Source of the DNA: Gemmatales bacterium
GTDB taxonomy: Bacteria > Planctomycetota > Planctomycetia > Gemmatales > Gemmataceae
DNA: 64,000 nucleotides
NCBI GenBank assembly: GCA_026004675.1
Contig: BPJP01000009.1
Location: forward strand, 1-64,000
Reading direction: 5' to 3'
Shown here: piece after piece, positions 44,949 to 54,175 of the stretch
Layout: every line of letters begins with the position of its first letter
How positions within the stretch are numbered: position 1 is the stretch's first letter
Translations under genes and position numbers: made by a program
Notes under the pieces: generated by a model
Database searches by the model: none
What the model was told of the DNA's origin: nothing
Seen by the model: the letters and a program-made list of their open reading frames with translations, nothing else

Positions 44949-46541
44949 TTATGACGGAAGCAAACTGGCGGCTAATTCGAGCGGCTCTTTCAACTCGGTT
45001 TGCCATTCCTTCAGCAAACGTCGGACATCATCGAATTCGAAGAGGACCCCGTAGCGAATTCGTTGCGAGCCTTGGATGGTTTTATTGTAATCCGTTTCGA
45101 AGCTCGGCAGGGTCTTGGCGTAGTCGACCACTTTCTTGGCGCGGGCTGGGAGCATCGGTTTTTTCGATTCGTCCAGAACCTTCCTGCCGTCTCGTACGAG
45201 CTTGTCGTAGCCAAGGATGATGCGTGCTAATTCCGACTTCATCGCTTCGATCTCTTTCAGCATGGTTTGTTTGAATTCCATCGCCTGGCTCTGGCTCCAT
45301 AGCTCTGCGTACTCCGAGGGCGGTGTGATCGCATCGAGTTTCTGGCGGATCGCATCGAGTTCCCGTTCGGTTCGCGCTTCGGCCGGGTCCGGCACCTGAT
45401 TCAACTTGTCAGCGAAGATTCGGTACGCTTCCAGTTCTTTGATTCGGTCGCGAATGTAGTCGCGGTATTCGTCGTGGATGTTGGGGAAGTCCTTGTGCTC
45501 GGCGAAGGCACGGAGTTGGGACAGTTTGTCGAGCGGTCTTTGGTTTCTGGCTCGGGGCGATAGTTCCTCCTCATGGAGTTTGAAGCGGCGAATATCTTGT
45601 TCTAATTTCGTGGTCGTTGGGGCCGGTCTGGAAAGCAGCAGAGCGACTGCCAGACCGGCCAGGGCAGCGATGAAAAGGAATGAGCCGGCAGCCGTCACTA
45701 GCAGGCGTCGGCCGGCGATTCTGGCCCGTCGACGAAACCGTTCCGCTGAGGCGAAACACTGCTGAAACAGCTCGGCCACGCCGTACGGCTCCCTGGTGTC
45801 GCTCGCCTGCTCTGCCAGTGCGGGACGCTTGATCGCCGTCGCCCACAACTGCAAGCGAATACTGCCAAAAGGCACACCCCTTGCGGAGGAATGCTGCAAA
45901 AACTCGTTAAAGCGTTTGCCGACCCGGCTTTTGCATTCTTCTATTCGATCCAGCCAGGCGGCCCGGCTATCCCCTGGCCTGGCGAGCAGATCGCATTTGG
46001 TCAGGACGAGAAAGACGGGCAGGCCGCCGACGGCAATTTGCTTTCCCCGACTATGTTCGAAACATTTCAGGAACTGATCAAACTCCCTGAATTCCGACTC
46101 GATCTGGTGCGGGCCGGCCGACGCATCGACCGCGAGAATAACGGCATCGGCTCCCAGGATGGCTTTGCCCAGGGCACCGTTGTCTCGACCATCAAGCTGC
46201 CGTTTTTGCCTGAGCAACTCGTTAGCAGCGCGGCCATCACAGTCGAATAGCACGACACCGGCTCGCATCGAGGAGTGGGGCTGGAACACGACGTGGTACG
46301 GCACGATTTCGTCGCTGGTCTCGAGCAGCGTACCGTTCGCCAGACGGTGCTTCAGTTCGAGGAGATCATCGTCGAGAGCGTGGAATCGCCCTGCGAGGGC
46401 TTGGGATTGGGTATCGGCAACCAAGGCCAGTGCGGCCAGCAAAGACGTTTTGCCGGCCTGGGGAGGGCCGAACAGCACGATTCGCAACGAGGACCGCGAA
46501 CCAGCCGATTTTTTCTTGCGAGTTGCTGTTGCTTCCGCCAT
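44949..46541 (-). CDS. Membrane-anchored P-loop GTPase with extracytoplasmic helical domain
   Basis: About 530 aa. Residues ~10-230 are a GTPase domain: P-loop GPPQAGKTS, switch II VLFDCDGRAA (DxxG variant), and TKCD for base recognition. One membrane segment follows (LVTAAGSFLFIAALAGLAVALLL), then a helical domain paralogous to the next gene. The layout, cytoplasmic GTPase then helix then outside domain, is unlike IcmF/TssM or SRP receptor beta as I know them. The start at 46541 is preferred to the one nine codons upstream because its spacing to GGTGGA is better. It probably regulates or energises the proton-channel-like proteins of the same run. Confidence 0.8.
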   Translation of the reverse strand: MAEATATRKKKSAGSRSSLRIVLFGPPQAGKTSLLAALALVADTQSQALAGRFHALDDDLLELKHRLANGTLLETSDEIVPYHVVFQPHSSMRAGVVLFDCDGRAANELLRQKRQLDGRDNGALGKAILGADAVILAVDASAGPHQIESEFREFDQFLKCFEHSRGKQIAVGGLPVFLVLTKCDLLARPGDSRAAWLDRIEECKSRVGKRFNEFLQHSSARGVPFGSIRLQLWATAIKRPALAEQASDTREPYGVAELFQQCFASAERFRRRARIAGRRLLVTAAGSFLFIAALAGLAVALLLSRPAPTTTKLEQDIRRFKLHEEELSPRARNQRPLDKLSQLRAFAEHKDFPNIHDEYRDYIRDRIKELEAYRIFADKLNQVPDPAEARTERELDAIRQKLDAITPPSEYAELWSQSQAMEFKQTMLKEIEAMKSELARIILGYDKLVRDGRKVLDESKKPMLPARAKKVVDYAKTLPSFETDYNKTIQGSQRIRYGVLFEFDDVRRLLKEWQTELKEPLELAASLLPS

Positions 46542-46652
46542 GGCCAAATCCACCCCATTGCCAGGCATCCTGCGACCAACGCTTGGAAGCGAACCGTCCG
46601 CACCGTTCGCCTCCTGGATTGCTTCTGTCCATCTTAGCCGATTGCCGACTGT

Positions 46653-47306
46653 CTAGTCGAACTTCGGTGCCAGGGTTTTTCGGCGTGTTTCTTTGATTTC
46701 AAACCCCTGCCGGTCCGCCCAGTCGCGCAGTTTGCCGACCACTTCGCTTTCGCTGGTGACACTATCGTCGTAAAGGATGATGTCGATGGTTTTGAAATTT
46801 GGCTGCTCCTCTTTGAGTTTGAGGACTTCCCGTTTGAGCGTCTCGAGATTGCAAGGCTTGCCATTGCCGAGCACGTAGTTGCGGTCTTCGACGACTCGTT
46901 CGCCGCCGAGAATGTGGATGGGGACGATCTCGTCGGGTTGCTTTTTTTGGTTCTTAGCGTCTGTTTGGTTCTTGTCTTTCGAGTTGTCAGTGCTGGCGTT
47001 TTGCCCGCTCGAAGAGCCGAAGAACCAGCCATTCCCTCCCATGCCTGGTCCAAGACCGAGGCCAAACAACAAAAGAAAGACGAGAACCCCAGCGACGAGA
47101 GCTCCGATCGTCCGGCTAAGAGTTTTGACAGGGTCGTGGACGTCGTTGCGTCCCAGTCCACGATAGGCGAACAACACGACATAATTGGCGAAAATGGCAC
47201 CCAAAACCGCTGCGCCAACGACGATGCCGAGATTGATGATCACTGTCTGGATGTCGGGCAGGCCAAGAAAGGCCATCAATTGGATTATGCCGATCATTCT
47301 GGTCAT
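46653..47306 (-). CDS. Membrane protein with ExbD/TolR-like C-terminal domain
   Basis: 217 aa with GGGAG 6 bases before its ATG. Two membrane helices lie at about residues 20-48 and 65-88, followed by a Gly/Ser/Lys-rich linker. The last ~80 residues (LETLKREVLKLKEEQPNFKTIDIILYDDSVTSESEVVGKLRDWADRQGFEI) have the helix-strand-helix-strand pattern of the ExbD/TolR periplasmic domain. It sits 50 bases after the tolR-like gene. It may be a second, modified TolR-type subunit. Confidence 0.65.
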   Translation of the reverse strand: MTRMIGIIQLMAFLGLPDIQTVIINLGIVVGAAVLGAIFANYVVLFAYRGLGRNDVHDPVKTLSRTIGALVAGVLVFLLLFGLGLGPGMGGNGWFFGSSSGQNASTDNSKDKNQTDAKNQKKQPDEIVPIHILGGERVVEDRNYVLGNGKPCNLETLKREVLKLKEEQPNFKTIDIILYDDSVTSESEVVGKLRDWADRQGFEIKETRRKTLAPKFD

Positions 47307-47356
47307 TGCATTCTCCCGGCGAATTGGCCGTTTTGTTTATCTCCAGAGGAACGCGA

Positions 47357-47911
47357 TCAATTCACCTCGTAGCCGTGTGCCTCGTTCGCCAGCCAGCGAT
47401 CGTACGTTTCCTTTTGTACGGTCGTTGGGTATCGTCGCCTGGCCTCCGGGTCGCGCGGATAGAGGATCAGGAAATAGATTTCCTGCCCGCCGGCACGCAG
47501 GCGTTGCTGGCGGATGATCTCTTTGACGTTATCTTCCGTTATTTCGATCTGGCGCTGGTTCGGTTTCGTTGAATCGTAATGATAGAGTTTGCCTTTTGGA
47601 CCGATTTCCAGAACATGGATGGCGAGGCGTTCCTGCAAGGTGCGAATTTTTTGCCGTTGCAGTTCGTCCAATTCTTTCAGCAGTTTGGCACGACTGTCGG
47701 CGAGGAGGCGAAGTTGTTTCCAATCCCCACTTTGCGCGCGAAGCCGTTCCAATTCCGCGCGTTCGCTGGAGGACAAAGGCGAGTTGGCGAATCCCGAGCC
47801 GTCTTCCGGCTCGACGACGGGCATGAGCAAGTAGACGCAGAACATGAGCGTCAGGACGTCGACGAGCGGGATAAAAAACCGCGTCACGCTTCTGCGCGGC
47901 ATGTGAATCAT
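47357..47911 (-). CDS. TolR/ExbD-like biopolymer transport protein
   Basis: 184 aa. The N-terminal membrane helix FFIPLVDVLTLMFCVYLLMPV carries the Asp that conducts protons in TolR and ExbD (Asp18). A coiled-coil region (LLKELDELQRQKIRTLQERL) and a periplasmic domain follow. Its ATG overlaps the stop of the tolQ-like gene by four bases (ATGA), so the two are translationally coupled. Together they should form a proton-driven motor complex. Confidence 0.85.
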   Translation of the reverse strand: MIHMPRRSVTRFFIPLVDVLTLMFCVYLLMPVVEPEDGSGFANSPLSSSERAELERLRAQSGDWKQLRLLADSRAKLLKELDELQRQKIRTLQERLAIHVLEIGPKGKLYHYDSTKPNQRQIEITEDNVKEIIRQQRLRAGGQEIYFLILYPRDPEARRRYPTTVQKETYDRWLANEAHGYEVN

Positions 47912-48426
47912 GAGTGCACCTCAACGGAAGACGACGCGCCGCCTCCAAGTGCCAGGATGAGGTCCCGGCCTATCAGCACGACCCAAGCAGGCAGAATGTT
48001 AAACAGTGCCATCAACAAACCACTGCCCGTGGCGGTGATCGCGGGGGTAAACAGAGTGATGACTTCGCGCGGGCTGACTGGGCCGGTGATCGAGCCGAAC
48101 GTCTGCAGGATGCCGGCCACCGTACCGATCAAGCCGAGCATGGGGAACCATTCCGCCGCTTGTGCCAGGTTGGTCAACCAGCGGTCCGGTCCTTCATCGA
48201 ACGAGGCGCCCCGCCATTGCAAGGACCGCCACGCCAGCAGCATCTGGACGCAAAATAAAAACAGGCCGACGCCAAGAATCAGCCAATCCAATTGCGAATG
48301 CCTGAGATGATCGAGATAGTAGGATTGCGCCTTTTGCGGAATGGCAGCAACGACCAGCACCATTGCCAAAAGCGGAACGAGGCAAAAGCAGAAAGGCAAC
48401 AGTTTTTGAATCAGCGTTCGGCGCAC
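47908..48426 (-). CDS. MotA/TolQ/ExbB family proton channel protein
   Basis: 172 aa, small for the family. Three membrane helices are visible, with the conserved blocks WFPMLGLIGTVAGILQTFGSI and ITATGSGLLMALFNILPAW that line the channel. The GTG start has GGAGAC 8 bases upstream. The gene lies 18 bases after the YbgC-like thioesterase and overlaps the tolR-like gene, reproducing the ybgC-tolQ-tolR order of Tol-Pal operons. Confidence 0.88.
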   Translation of the reverse strand: MRRTLIQKLLPFCFCLVPLLAMVLVVAAIPQKAQSYYLDHLRHSQLDWLILGVGLFLFCVQMLLAWRSLQWRGASFDEGPDRWLTNLAQAAEWFPMLGLIGTVAGILQTFGSITGPVSPREVITLFTPAITATGSGLLMALFNILPAWVVLIGRDLILALGGGASSSVEVHS

Positions 48427-48444
48427 AGTTCCGTCTCCCTTCGC

Positions 48445-48855
48445 TTACGCATCGTCTGGCCGATTGGCGGCGTCTTTAGCCTGCAAGACAGTCGGCAACG
48501 CTTGGACGCGCCCTTGCCGATCGACACAAGCCAACGTCGAGGTGCCGTCTGCCAAGAGCAGCCCGTCGCGAAACAGCTCGTAATGATGATCGATGCGCAC
48601 GCTGGTCGTGCGTACCACCGTCGTGCGTAGTGTCAAAAGATCGTCATAGCGAGCCGGGTTGCGATAACGAACTTCGATCTTCGTCAGCACCAAAAAATAA
48701 CCCTGGTCTTCCAGGTCCTTATAAGCCAGGCCAAGACTGCGAAGCAGTTCGGTCCGGCCTTGCTCGAAATAGACAAGATAATTGGCGTGATGCAAAAGAC
48801 CCATTCGGTCCGTTTCGGCGTAACGAACACGAATCTGAATTTCACCCGTGACCAT
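48445..48855 (-). CDS. ybgC: YbgC/FadM family acyl-CoA thioesterase
   Basis: 136 aa hot-dog-fold thioesterase. The motif RVRYAETDRMGLLHHANYLVYFEQGR carries the catalytic Asp of the 4-hydroxybenzoyl-CoA thioesterase-like group. In proteobacteria ybgC heads the tol-pal operon, and here it lies immediately upstream of tolQ- and tolR-like genes. The ATG at 48855 is chosen over a TTG two codons earlier. The substrate is probably a short- or medium-chain acyl-CoA. Confidence 0.88.
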   Translation of the reverse strand: MVTGEIQIRVRYAETDRMGLLHHANYLVYFEQGRTELLRSLGLAYKDLEDQGYFLVLTKIEVRYRNPARYDDLLTLRTTVVRTTSVRIDHHYELFRDGLLLADGTSTLACVDRQGRVQALPTVLQAKDAANRPDDA

Positions 48856-48960
48856 TGACAAATGGCACTTATCTCGCGGAGGAGAAAGAACGGCTGGTTT
48901 TCTGGACGAGGAGATGCATTGCGTACGAAACCAGACGACGTTTGCTCCTCCCGACTCGGT

Positions 48961-50670
48961 TCAACGAATTGGCCCCGCCCGATAAAGAGGCCAATAGACC
49001 AGCAAAGCCCGGCCAAGTATCAAGCGACGAGGGACCAGGCCCCATTTTCGGCTATCGGAACTCGCCGGGCTGTTGTCTCCCAGACAGAAATAGTGGTCCG
49101 GCTGAACATAGAATAACTTCGGCTGCAATTCTCCCAGTTCCCGCCATTCGCTCGGGTTCGACCAGTCAACCGGTCGGCCAAAATCCGAAGGCGAAAGCGT
49201 GGTGGTGTAATACGTGTCGCGCCACAATTTGATGTGTTCGACGATGACGTTCGCTTCACGGACGCCGATCGACGCGGGCTGCAAATCGTTGATCGTCGGA
49301 CCACGCTGTTTCGGAGGCTGGTACACGACGCCTTCGCCAAACGGCAGGTCGCGATCCACCCACAATGTCAAGCGTTCGTCGAAATTGGCAAAACGCAAGC
49401 GGTAAGTTCCCGAACTTTTCAACGACGTTTCCGCCGTCTTGAGAATGGTGTCTTCTTTGTCGTTGACGCGCACGAGCTGGCACGTACCGTCAGCCAAATC
49501 GAAGCGCGCCTGGAAGCGATCGACCCCTTTGGCTAGTTCGAGGATCAGTTGACCGCCGGGGCGATCGACGGAGACATCGCATTCGAGCATCAAATCTCCA
49601 ACCCAGTTCAAGCCGCCACTGTCTCGCGAGTTGTAAGCGAGAAAATCCGTGATGAGCTGTGGCTTGGGCGAATCCCGCAGAATATGGCGGTAGTGCAACC
49701 AGTCTGTGTCCTCGCCCGTGTTGGCGTGCTCGAAACGGGTTGGCAGCTGATCGTTGTCGAGTTTCCAGGATGTCTTCGGCTTGGGTTGCCAGCGCAATAA
49801 ACCCGGGCGGTCGCGTGCCGGAAAATCGTTGTCATAGACGATCCGCCTTACTGCCAGCATTACTTCGGGGCTTTTGCGCAAAATTTGAAACCGGTGCGAC
49901 ACATCTCTCTGGTCGATCACCTGGTCGCGAAACGCTTGAACCAGAGCAGGATCATCGACGTGCATGTACCGTTCCATAAAGATTTCGTGCTGATCGCCGG
50001 TGGGGAGTTGGGACCAGTCGGGCACTTTGTCTTCGAAGACAAAGGCGTCGGACTTGTACAAATCGCCGAAGTAGATACCGACGGTTTCCCCGGGCAAGCC
50101 GACGAGGCGCTTGATGTAGTTGAGCGGCACCTTGTCGCGGAGCGGTTGCTGCGGGAATTTGAAGACCAGGACGTCGAAACGTTTGGGAGAAGCAACCAGG
50201 TCGTAGATGAGCTTGCCGACCAGCACACGATCGCCGGTGGCATACTTGACTTCCTCGCCGAACTCGAGCGGGTATCGACAATTGGGACAGGTAGCGGAAT
50301 TGACAACCTGGTAATGGATATCATCGGGGCGATGTTCCACTTCGCTGCTGCAATTGACAGGAAAGTGGAAACCACATTCCGGACATTCCAGGTTCTTCTG
50401 GTATCCATAAAGCGTGGTCGCCATCGAGCCGGTGGGGATGACGAAGGCCTCGGCGACAAACGATTTGAGGAGCAGAACGAGAACGATGACGAAGACGATG
50501 GTTTCGACGATTTCGCGGAGCGAGTCTTTTTGTTCAAACGCCTTGTCGCCTGGTGCTGGCCGGACGTCGGCCGCCGACTTTGTCGAGCCATCGTGGGCAC
50601 CGACAGGCGCACTGGACGAGGCTGGGCTGCCCATGGTAGGTGGCGGCGCTTGAATATGTTCGTCGTCCAT
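48961..50670 (-). CDS. lepB: Signal peptidase I with zinc-ribbon and beta-sandwich insertions
   Basis: 569 aa, about twice the usual size. The N-terminal anchor (IVETIVFVIVLVLLLKSFVAEAF) leads to the catalytic Ser82 in PTGSMATTL. The general base is Lys187 in NYIKRLVGLPGE, and the C-terminal signature is GDNSPASSDSRKWGLVP. Between Ser82 and Lys187 lie two CxxC pairs (Cys96/99 and Cys128/131), a likely zinc ribbon. A second insert at about residues 330-470 reads like a concanavalin-type sandwich (LMLECDVSVDRPGGQLILEL, GTYRLRFANFDERLTLWVD). It should cleave signal peptides at the outer face of the inner membrane. Confidence 0.9.
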   Translation of the reverse strand: MDDEHIQAPPPTMGSPASSSAPVGAHDGSTKSAADVRPAPGDKAFEQKDSLREIVETIVFVIVLVLLLKSFVAEAFVIPTGSMATTLYGYQKNLECPECGFHFPVNCSSEVEHRPDDIHYQVVNSATCPNCRYPLEFGEEVKYATGDRVLVGKLIYDLVASPKRFDVLVFKFPQQPLRDKVPLNYIKRLVGLPGETVGIYFGDLYKSDAFVFEDKVPDWSQLPTGDQHEIFMERYMHVDDPALVQAFRDQVIDQRDVSHRFQILRKSPEVMLAVRRIVYDNDFPARDRPGLLRWQPKPKTSWKLDNDQLPTRFEHANTGEDTDWLHYRHILRDSPKPQLITDFLAYNSRDSGGLNWVGDLMLECDVSVDRPGGQLILELAKGVDRFQARFDLADGTCQLVRVNDKEDTILKTAETSLKSSGTYRLRFANFDERLTLWVDRDLPFGEGVVYQPPKQRGPTINDLQPASIGVREANVIVEHIKLWRDTYYTTTLSPSDFGRPVDWSNPSEWRELGELQPKLFYVQPDHYFCLGDNSPASSDSRKWGLVPRRLILGRALLVYWPLYRAGPIR

Positions 50671-50797
50671 GCTTCACCTTCCGTTTTGATCGGAACAAGC
50701 TCTCTGCAAGTTAATTCGCTGTTGCGATATCGGCATTTGCCGGTATTCGATTTTAGGCGGAGCGGCGGGCGATTTCAGCATGAATCTGTCAACCATT

Positions 50798-52603
50798 TCA
50801 CTGGTCGGCTTCGAGTACGGCCAGGAATGCTTGCTGGGGAATTTCGACCTGGCCGACCTGCTTCATGCGTTTTTTGCCGGCAGCCTGCTTGGCCCACAAC
50901 TTCCGCTTGCGTGTGATATCGCCGCCGTAGCATTTGGCAGTGACGTTCTTTTTCAAGGGTGCGATCGTCTCGCGAGCGATCACTCGACTGCCAATGGCCG
51001 CCTGGATCGCAATTTCGAATAGATGTCGATCGATTTCATTGCGCAACTTTTTGACCAGTTTTCGGCCGCGGCGCTCGGCCACGCTCCGGTGGACGATGAT
51101 CGACAACGCATCAACGCGTTTGCCGGCCACCAGCACGTCGAGGCGAACCAGGTCCGCCGGGCGGTAGCCGATCATCTCATAATCCATCGTACCATAACCA
51201 CGCGTCACCGATTTGAGTTTATCGTAAAGATCATAAATCACTTCCGCCAACGGCAATTCATAAACGAGAATAGCCCGACTGGGGCTCAGGTATTCGGTTC
51301 GTTGGTAAATCCCCCGTCGTTCGCTGCACAGCTTCATCAGATCGCCTATGTTTTCCGACGGGACGAGCAAATTGAGGCGCACGACGGGTTCGCGAAACTC
51401 TTGAATCTGTCCCATGTCGGGCACTTTTTGCGGGCTGTCGATAGCGAGAACTTCCCCTCTCTTCGTCAGGATTTCGTACGTCACGTTGGGCGCGGTCTGC
51501 ACCAACTCGATGTCGCTGTCACGTTCCAAACGTTGCTGGATGATCTCGCGGTGCAACATTCCCAGGAACCCGCAGCGAAAACCGAAGCCCAATCCTTCGC
51601 TGTTTTCTGGCTGGTAGACGAAGCTGGCATCATTGAGGCGCAGCTTCGCTAAAGCCGCACGCAGGGTTTCAAAATCGCGGTTGTCCACCGGGTACAACCC
51701 GCTAAAGACCATAGGTTTGGGTTCCTTATAGCCTGGCAAAGGCGTCTCGGCGGGTTGCAATGCATCCGTCACGGTATCGCCAATGTGCACATCTTCAAGC
51801 GTCTTGATTTGCGCGATGACGTAGCCGACCTGCCCTGCTGCGAGCCTATCGCAAGGGACGGGGGAGGGACGAAACTGCCCCAACTCGCTGATTTCGTATT
51901 CCGTCCCGCGTTTCATCAGCCGAATCCTTTGCCCTTTGTGGAGGCTGCCGTCTTTGACGCGAACGTAGATCACCACTCCCTTGTACGGATCGAAATGGCT
52001 GTTGTAGATCAACGCTCGGGTGGGTCGATCTCTCGTGTCCGCTGGTGGCGGAATACGCGCTACGACTGCTTGCAGCAGCTCGTCCACGCCGACACCGGTG
52101 CGAGCGCTAACCGCCAAAACCTCGTCGCGACGCACACCCACTGCCTGTTCCATTTCGGCAATGACGTCGTCCGGGCGTGCTGTGGGCAGATCGATCTTGT
52201 TCAACACCGGGACGATGGTCAAATCGTGCTCCAGCGCCAGATAGGCATTGGCCACGGTCTGCGCCTGAACGCCTTGTGAAGCGTCGACCAGCAGCACCGC
52301 CCCTTCGCATGCCGCCAGGCTGCGCGAAACTTCGTAATTGAAATCAACATGCCCAGGCGTATCGATCAAATTCAGCTCGTAAGTCGTTGCCGATCCCGGC
52401 GGCCTGTATTCGATCGTCACCGGATGCATACGGATGGTGATGCCCCGCTCCCGTTCCAGGTCCATTCCATCCAGTAGTTGTTCGCGGAATTCGCGCTGCG
52501 ACACCGACTGCGTCTTGAGCAGGAATTGATCGGCAAGGGTGCTTTTTCCGTGGTCAATATGGGCAATAATGGAAAAATTGCGAATCTGTTTCGTAGGAAC
52601 CAT
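50798..52603 (-). CDS. lepA: Elongation factor 4
   Basis: About 601 aa, the normal size of LepA, a translational GTPase that back-translocates ribosomes. The GTP-binding motifs are complete: AHIDHGKSTL (P-loop), DTPGHVDF (G3) and NKIDLP (G4). The C-terminal LepA-specific domain ends KGAKRMKQ-like (KKRMKQVGQVEIPQQAFLAVL). The ATG at 52603 is preferred to a TTG six codons upstream, although neither has a strong ribosome site. Confidence 0.96.
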   Translation of the reverse strand: MVPTKQIRNFSIIAHIDHGKSTLADQFLLKTQSVSQREFREQLLDGMDLERERGITIRMHPVTIEYRPPGSATTYELNLIDTPGHVDFNYEVSRSLAACEGAVLLVDASQGVQAQTVANAYLALEHDLTIVPVLNKIDLPTARPDDVIAEMEQAVGVRRDEVLAVSARTGVGVDELLQAVVARIPPPADTRDRPTRALIYNSHFDPYKGVVIYVRVKDGSLHKGQRIRLMKRGTEYEISELGQFRPSPVPCDRLAAGQVGYVIAQIKTLEDVHIGDTVTDALQPAETPLPGYKEPKPMVFSGLYPVDNRDFETLRAALAKLRLNDASFVYQPENSEGLGFGFRCGFLGMLHREIIQQRLERDSDIELVQTAPNVTYEILTKRGEVLAIDSPQKVPDMGQIQEFREPVVRLNLLVPSENIGDLMKLCSERRGIYQRTEYLSPSRAILVYELPLAEVIYDLYDKLKSVTRGYGTMDYEMIGYRPADLVRLDVLVAGKRVDALSIIVHRSVAERRGRKLVKKLRNEIDRHLFEIAIQAAIGSRVIARETIAPLKKNVTAKCYGGDITRKRKLWAKQAAGKKRMKQVGQVEIPQQAFLAVLEADQ

Positions 52604-52775
52604 CGGCAAGAAAATTGGCAATCAAATTTAATTTCACAATTGATTACGTCCCAAGCAGCTTCCGCTCCAACCGCGGTTCAATGTAGCAGTTTCCGCGAAA
52701 AGAGAATAGAGGAGACTGGCGAGGTTCGACGCCGCCGCCGAAAAGTGAGCAGTTTCGCCGAAAGAAAAGACCGCT

Positions 52776-53918
52776 TCAAGCAGGATCTGGTTCACGATGG
52801 GAGCGCAGAGCCTGTGCCAAAAGGCGATGGAACTGAAAGACCGCCGTCTCGCGCCGGACACTGTAGCGCCCAAAAGCGTAAGCTCGACTGGCGACGCCCC
52901 GCTGCACTTCCTCAGAAATCCAAATGTCTTCCTGCTGGATGCGGTCGGCCAGGGCAATGCTCTGTTCGATAAACTCGCGGTCTTCGGGATCGGCAAAAAA
53001 GAAATCGAAAACCACCCGACAGCGATCCGGGCCGAGCGGGATCACCAGATTCGTGTCCATCAGGGTTTCGTAGACATTGAGCATGAAATTGGGAAATACC
53101 CAGATGTAATAGGCATCTCTCCCGGGGCGCAACCTGGCCGTTTCGCCAGAGGAATGGCTCGATGTCAGCGGGCTTTTCTGAATACTGACGTAATGCGACA
53201 GCTCGGTGCGGTATTGCGGATAGTGAATGACGTCGGCAAGCGCTGGATGAACATAGTTGATGTGGTAGCCTCCATCGAGATAGTTATCGACGAAGATTTT
53301 CCAATTGCAGTTGAGGAGATAATCCCGGCGCTCCACGAAATACAATCGGTCCAGGCGAAGCTGTTTCGCCAGGTCGGGAAGGGGTTGGAGGAATTCACTC
53401 AACGACGGAGGCTGACGGCCGGCGTGGACCCAAACATAGTTCGCTTCGCAGGCTACGTTCAGCTCGACAAGACCGTGATCTTCACGAGCGAAACCGCATA
53501 CTCCTTCGAATTCAGGCATGCCCCTCAGCTGTCCGAAAAGGTCATAGGTCCAGCCATGGTAAGGACAGCGAAAGCGATCGACGCGACCCGTCTCCGACGC
53601 AAGGAGCCTGGCGCCTCGATGCCGGCACACGTTGTAGAAGGCCCGTAACCGGGTATCGTCGCTCCTGACAACAACCAGGGGGTCGTTCGCCAATTGAAAG
53701 GTCAAATAGTCTCCCGGCTGCTGAACCTGCTCGATTCGTCCCACGGCATGCCAATAACGGGCGAACACCGATTGGCATTCGGCTCGATAAAGGGTCTGGT
53801 CGGTGTACCAGCTTCCTGGGATCGACTTCGCCTGCTCGATTGGCAGGTCCGGGTCGAACAGATCCAGAAGTTCACCGAGGTGCATGGTTGCCAAAAGATC
53901 AGACGGAACGAGGGACAT
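52776..53918 (-). CDS. Rieske-type ring-hydroxylating oxygenase, alpha subunit-like
   Basis: 380 aa. The Rieske 2Fe-2S ligands are NVCRHRGARLL and FRCPYHGWTYDL (Cys-x-His and Cys-x2-His). The C-terminal catalytic domain has the mononuclear-iron motif in NYLDGGYHINYVHP (His-x4-His) with a downstream Asp. This is the architecture of aromatic and amine oxygenases such as choline or carnitine monooxygenase. No ferredoxin, reductase or beta subunit is adjacent. The substrate is unknown. Confidence 0.88.
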   Translation of the reverse strand: MSLVPSDLLATMHLGELLDLFDPDLPIEQAKSIPGSWYTDQTLYRAECQSVFARYWHAVGRIEQVQQPGDYLTFQLANDPLVVVRSDDTRLRAFYNVCRHRGARLLASETGRVDRFRCPYHGWTYDLFGQLRGMPEFEGVCGFAREDHGLVELNVACEANYVWVHAGRQPPSLSEFLQPLPDLAKQLRLDRLYFVERRDYLLNCNWKIFVDNYLDGGYHINYVHPALADVIHYPQYRTELSHYVSIQKSPLTSSHSSGETARLRPGRDAYYIWVFPNFMLNVYETLMDTNLVIPLGPDRCRVVFDFFFADPEDREFIEQSIALADRIQQEDIWISEEVQRGVASRAYAFGRYSVRRETAVFQFHRLLAQALRSHREPDPA

Positions 53919-54175
53919 GTTGCCGTTGCCCTATTATCGTTGGTCCGTGGCAAAGAACAAGTGCCGACTCGGGCCTCTTTCGTTGTGCAAGTTGGATGAG
54001 TCAGATGATGATACGGTTGTGCACAGGCGGTAGGTAAGCTACGATAGGAATGTCAACTGCAAGGGGGTAAGAATACCCATGGACAGGTCTGGCCGGAACG
54101 GCGTCAGGCAGGTTTGCGGGGCGTCCGCTATCTGCGACAGCCATTTCCCGGCTCGACTCGACCGGAGAGGAAGCC

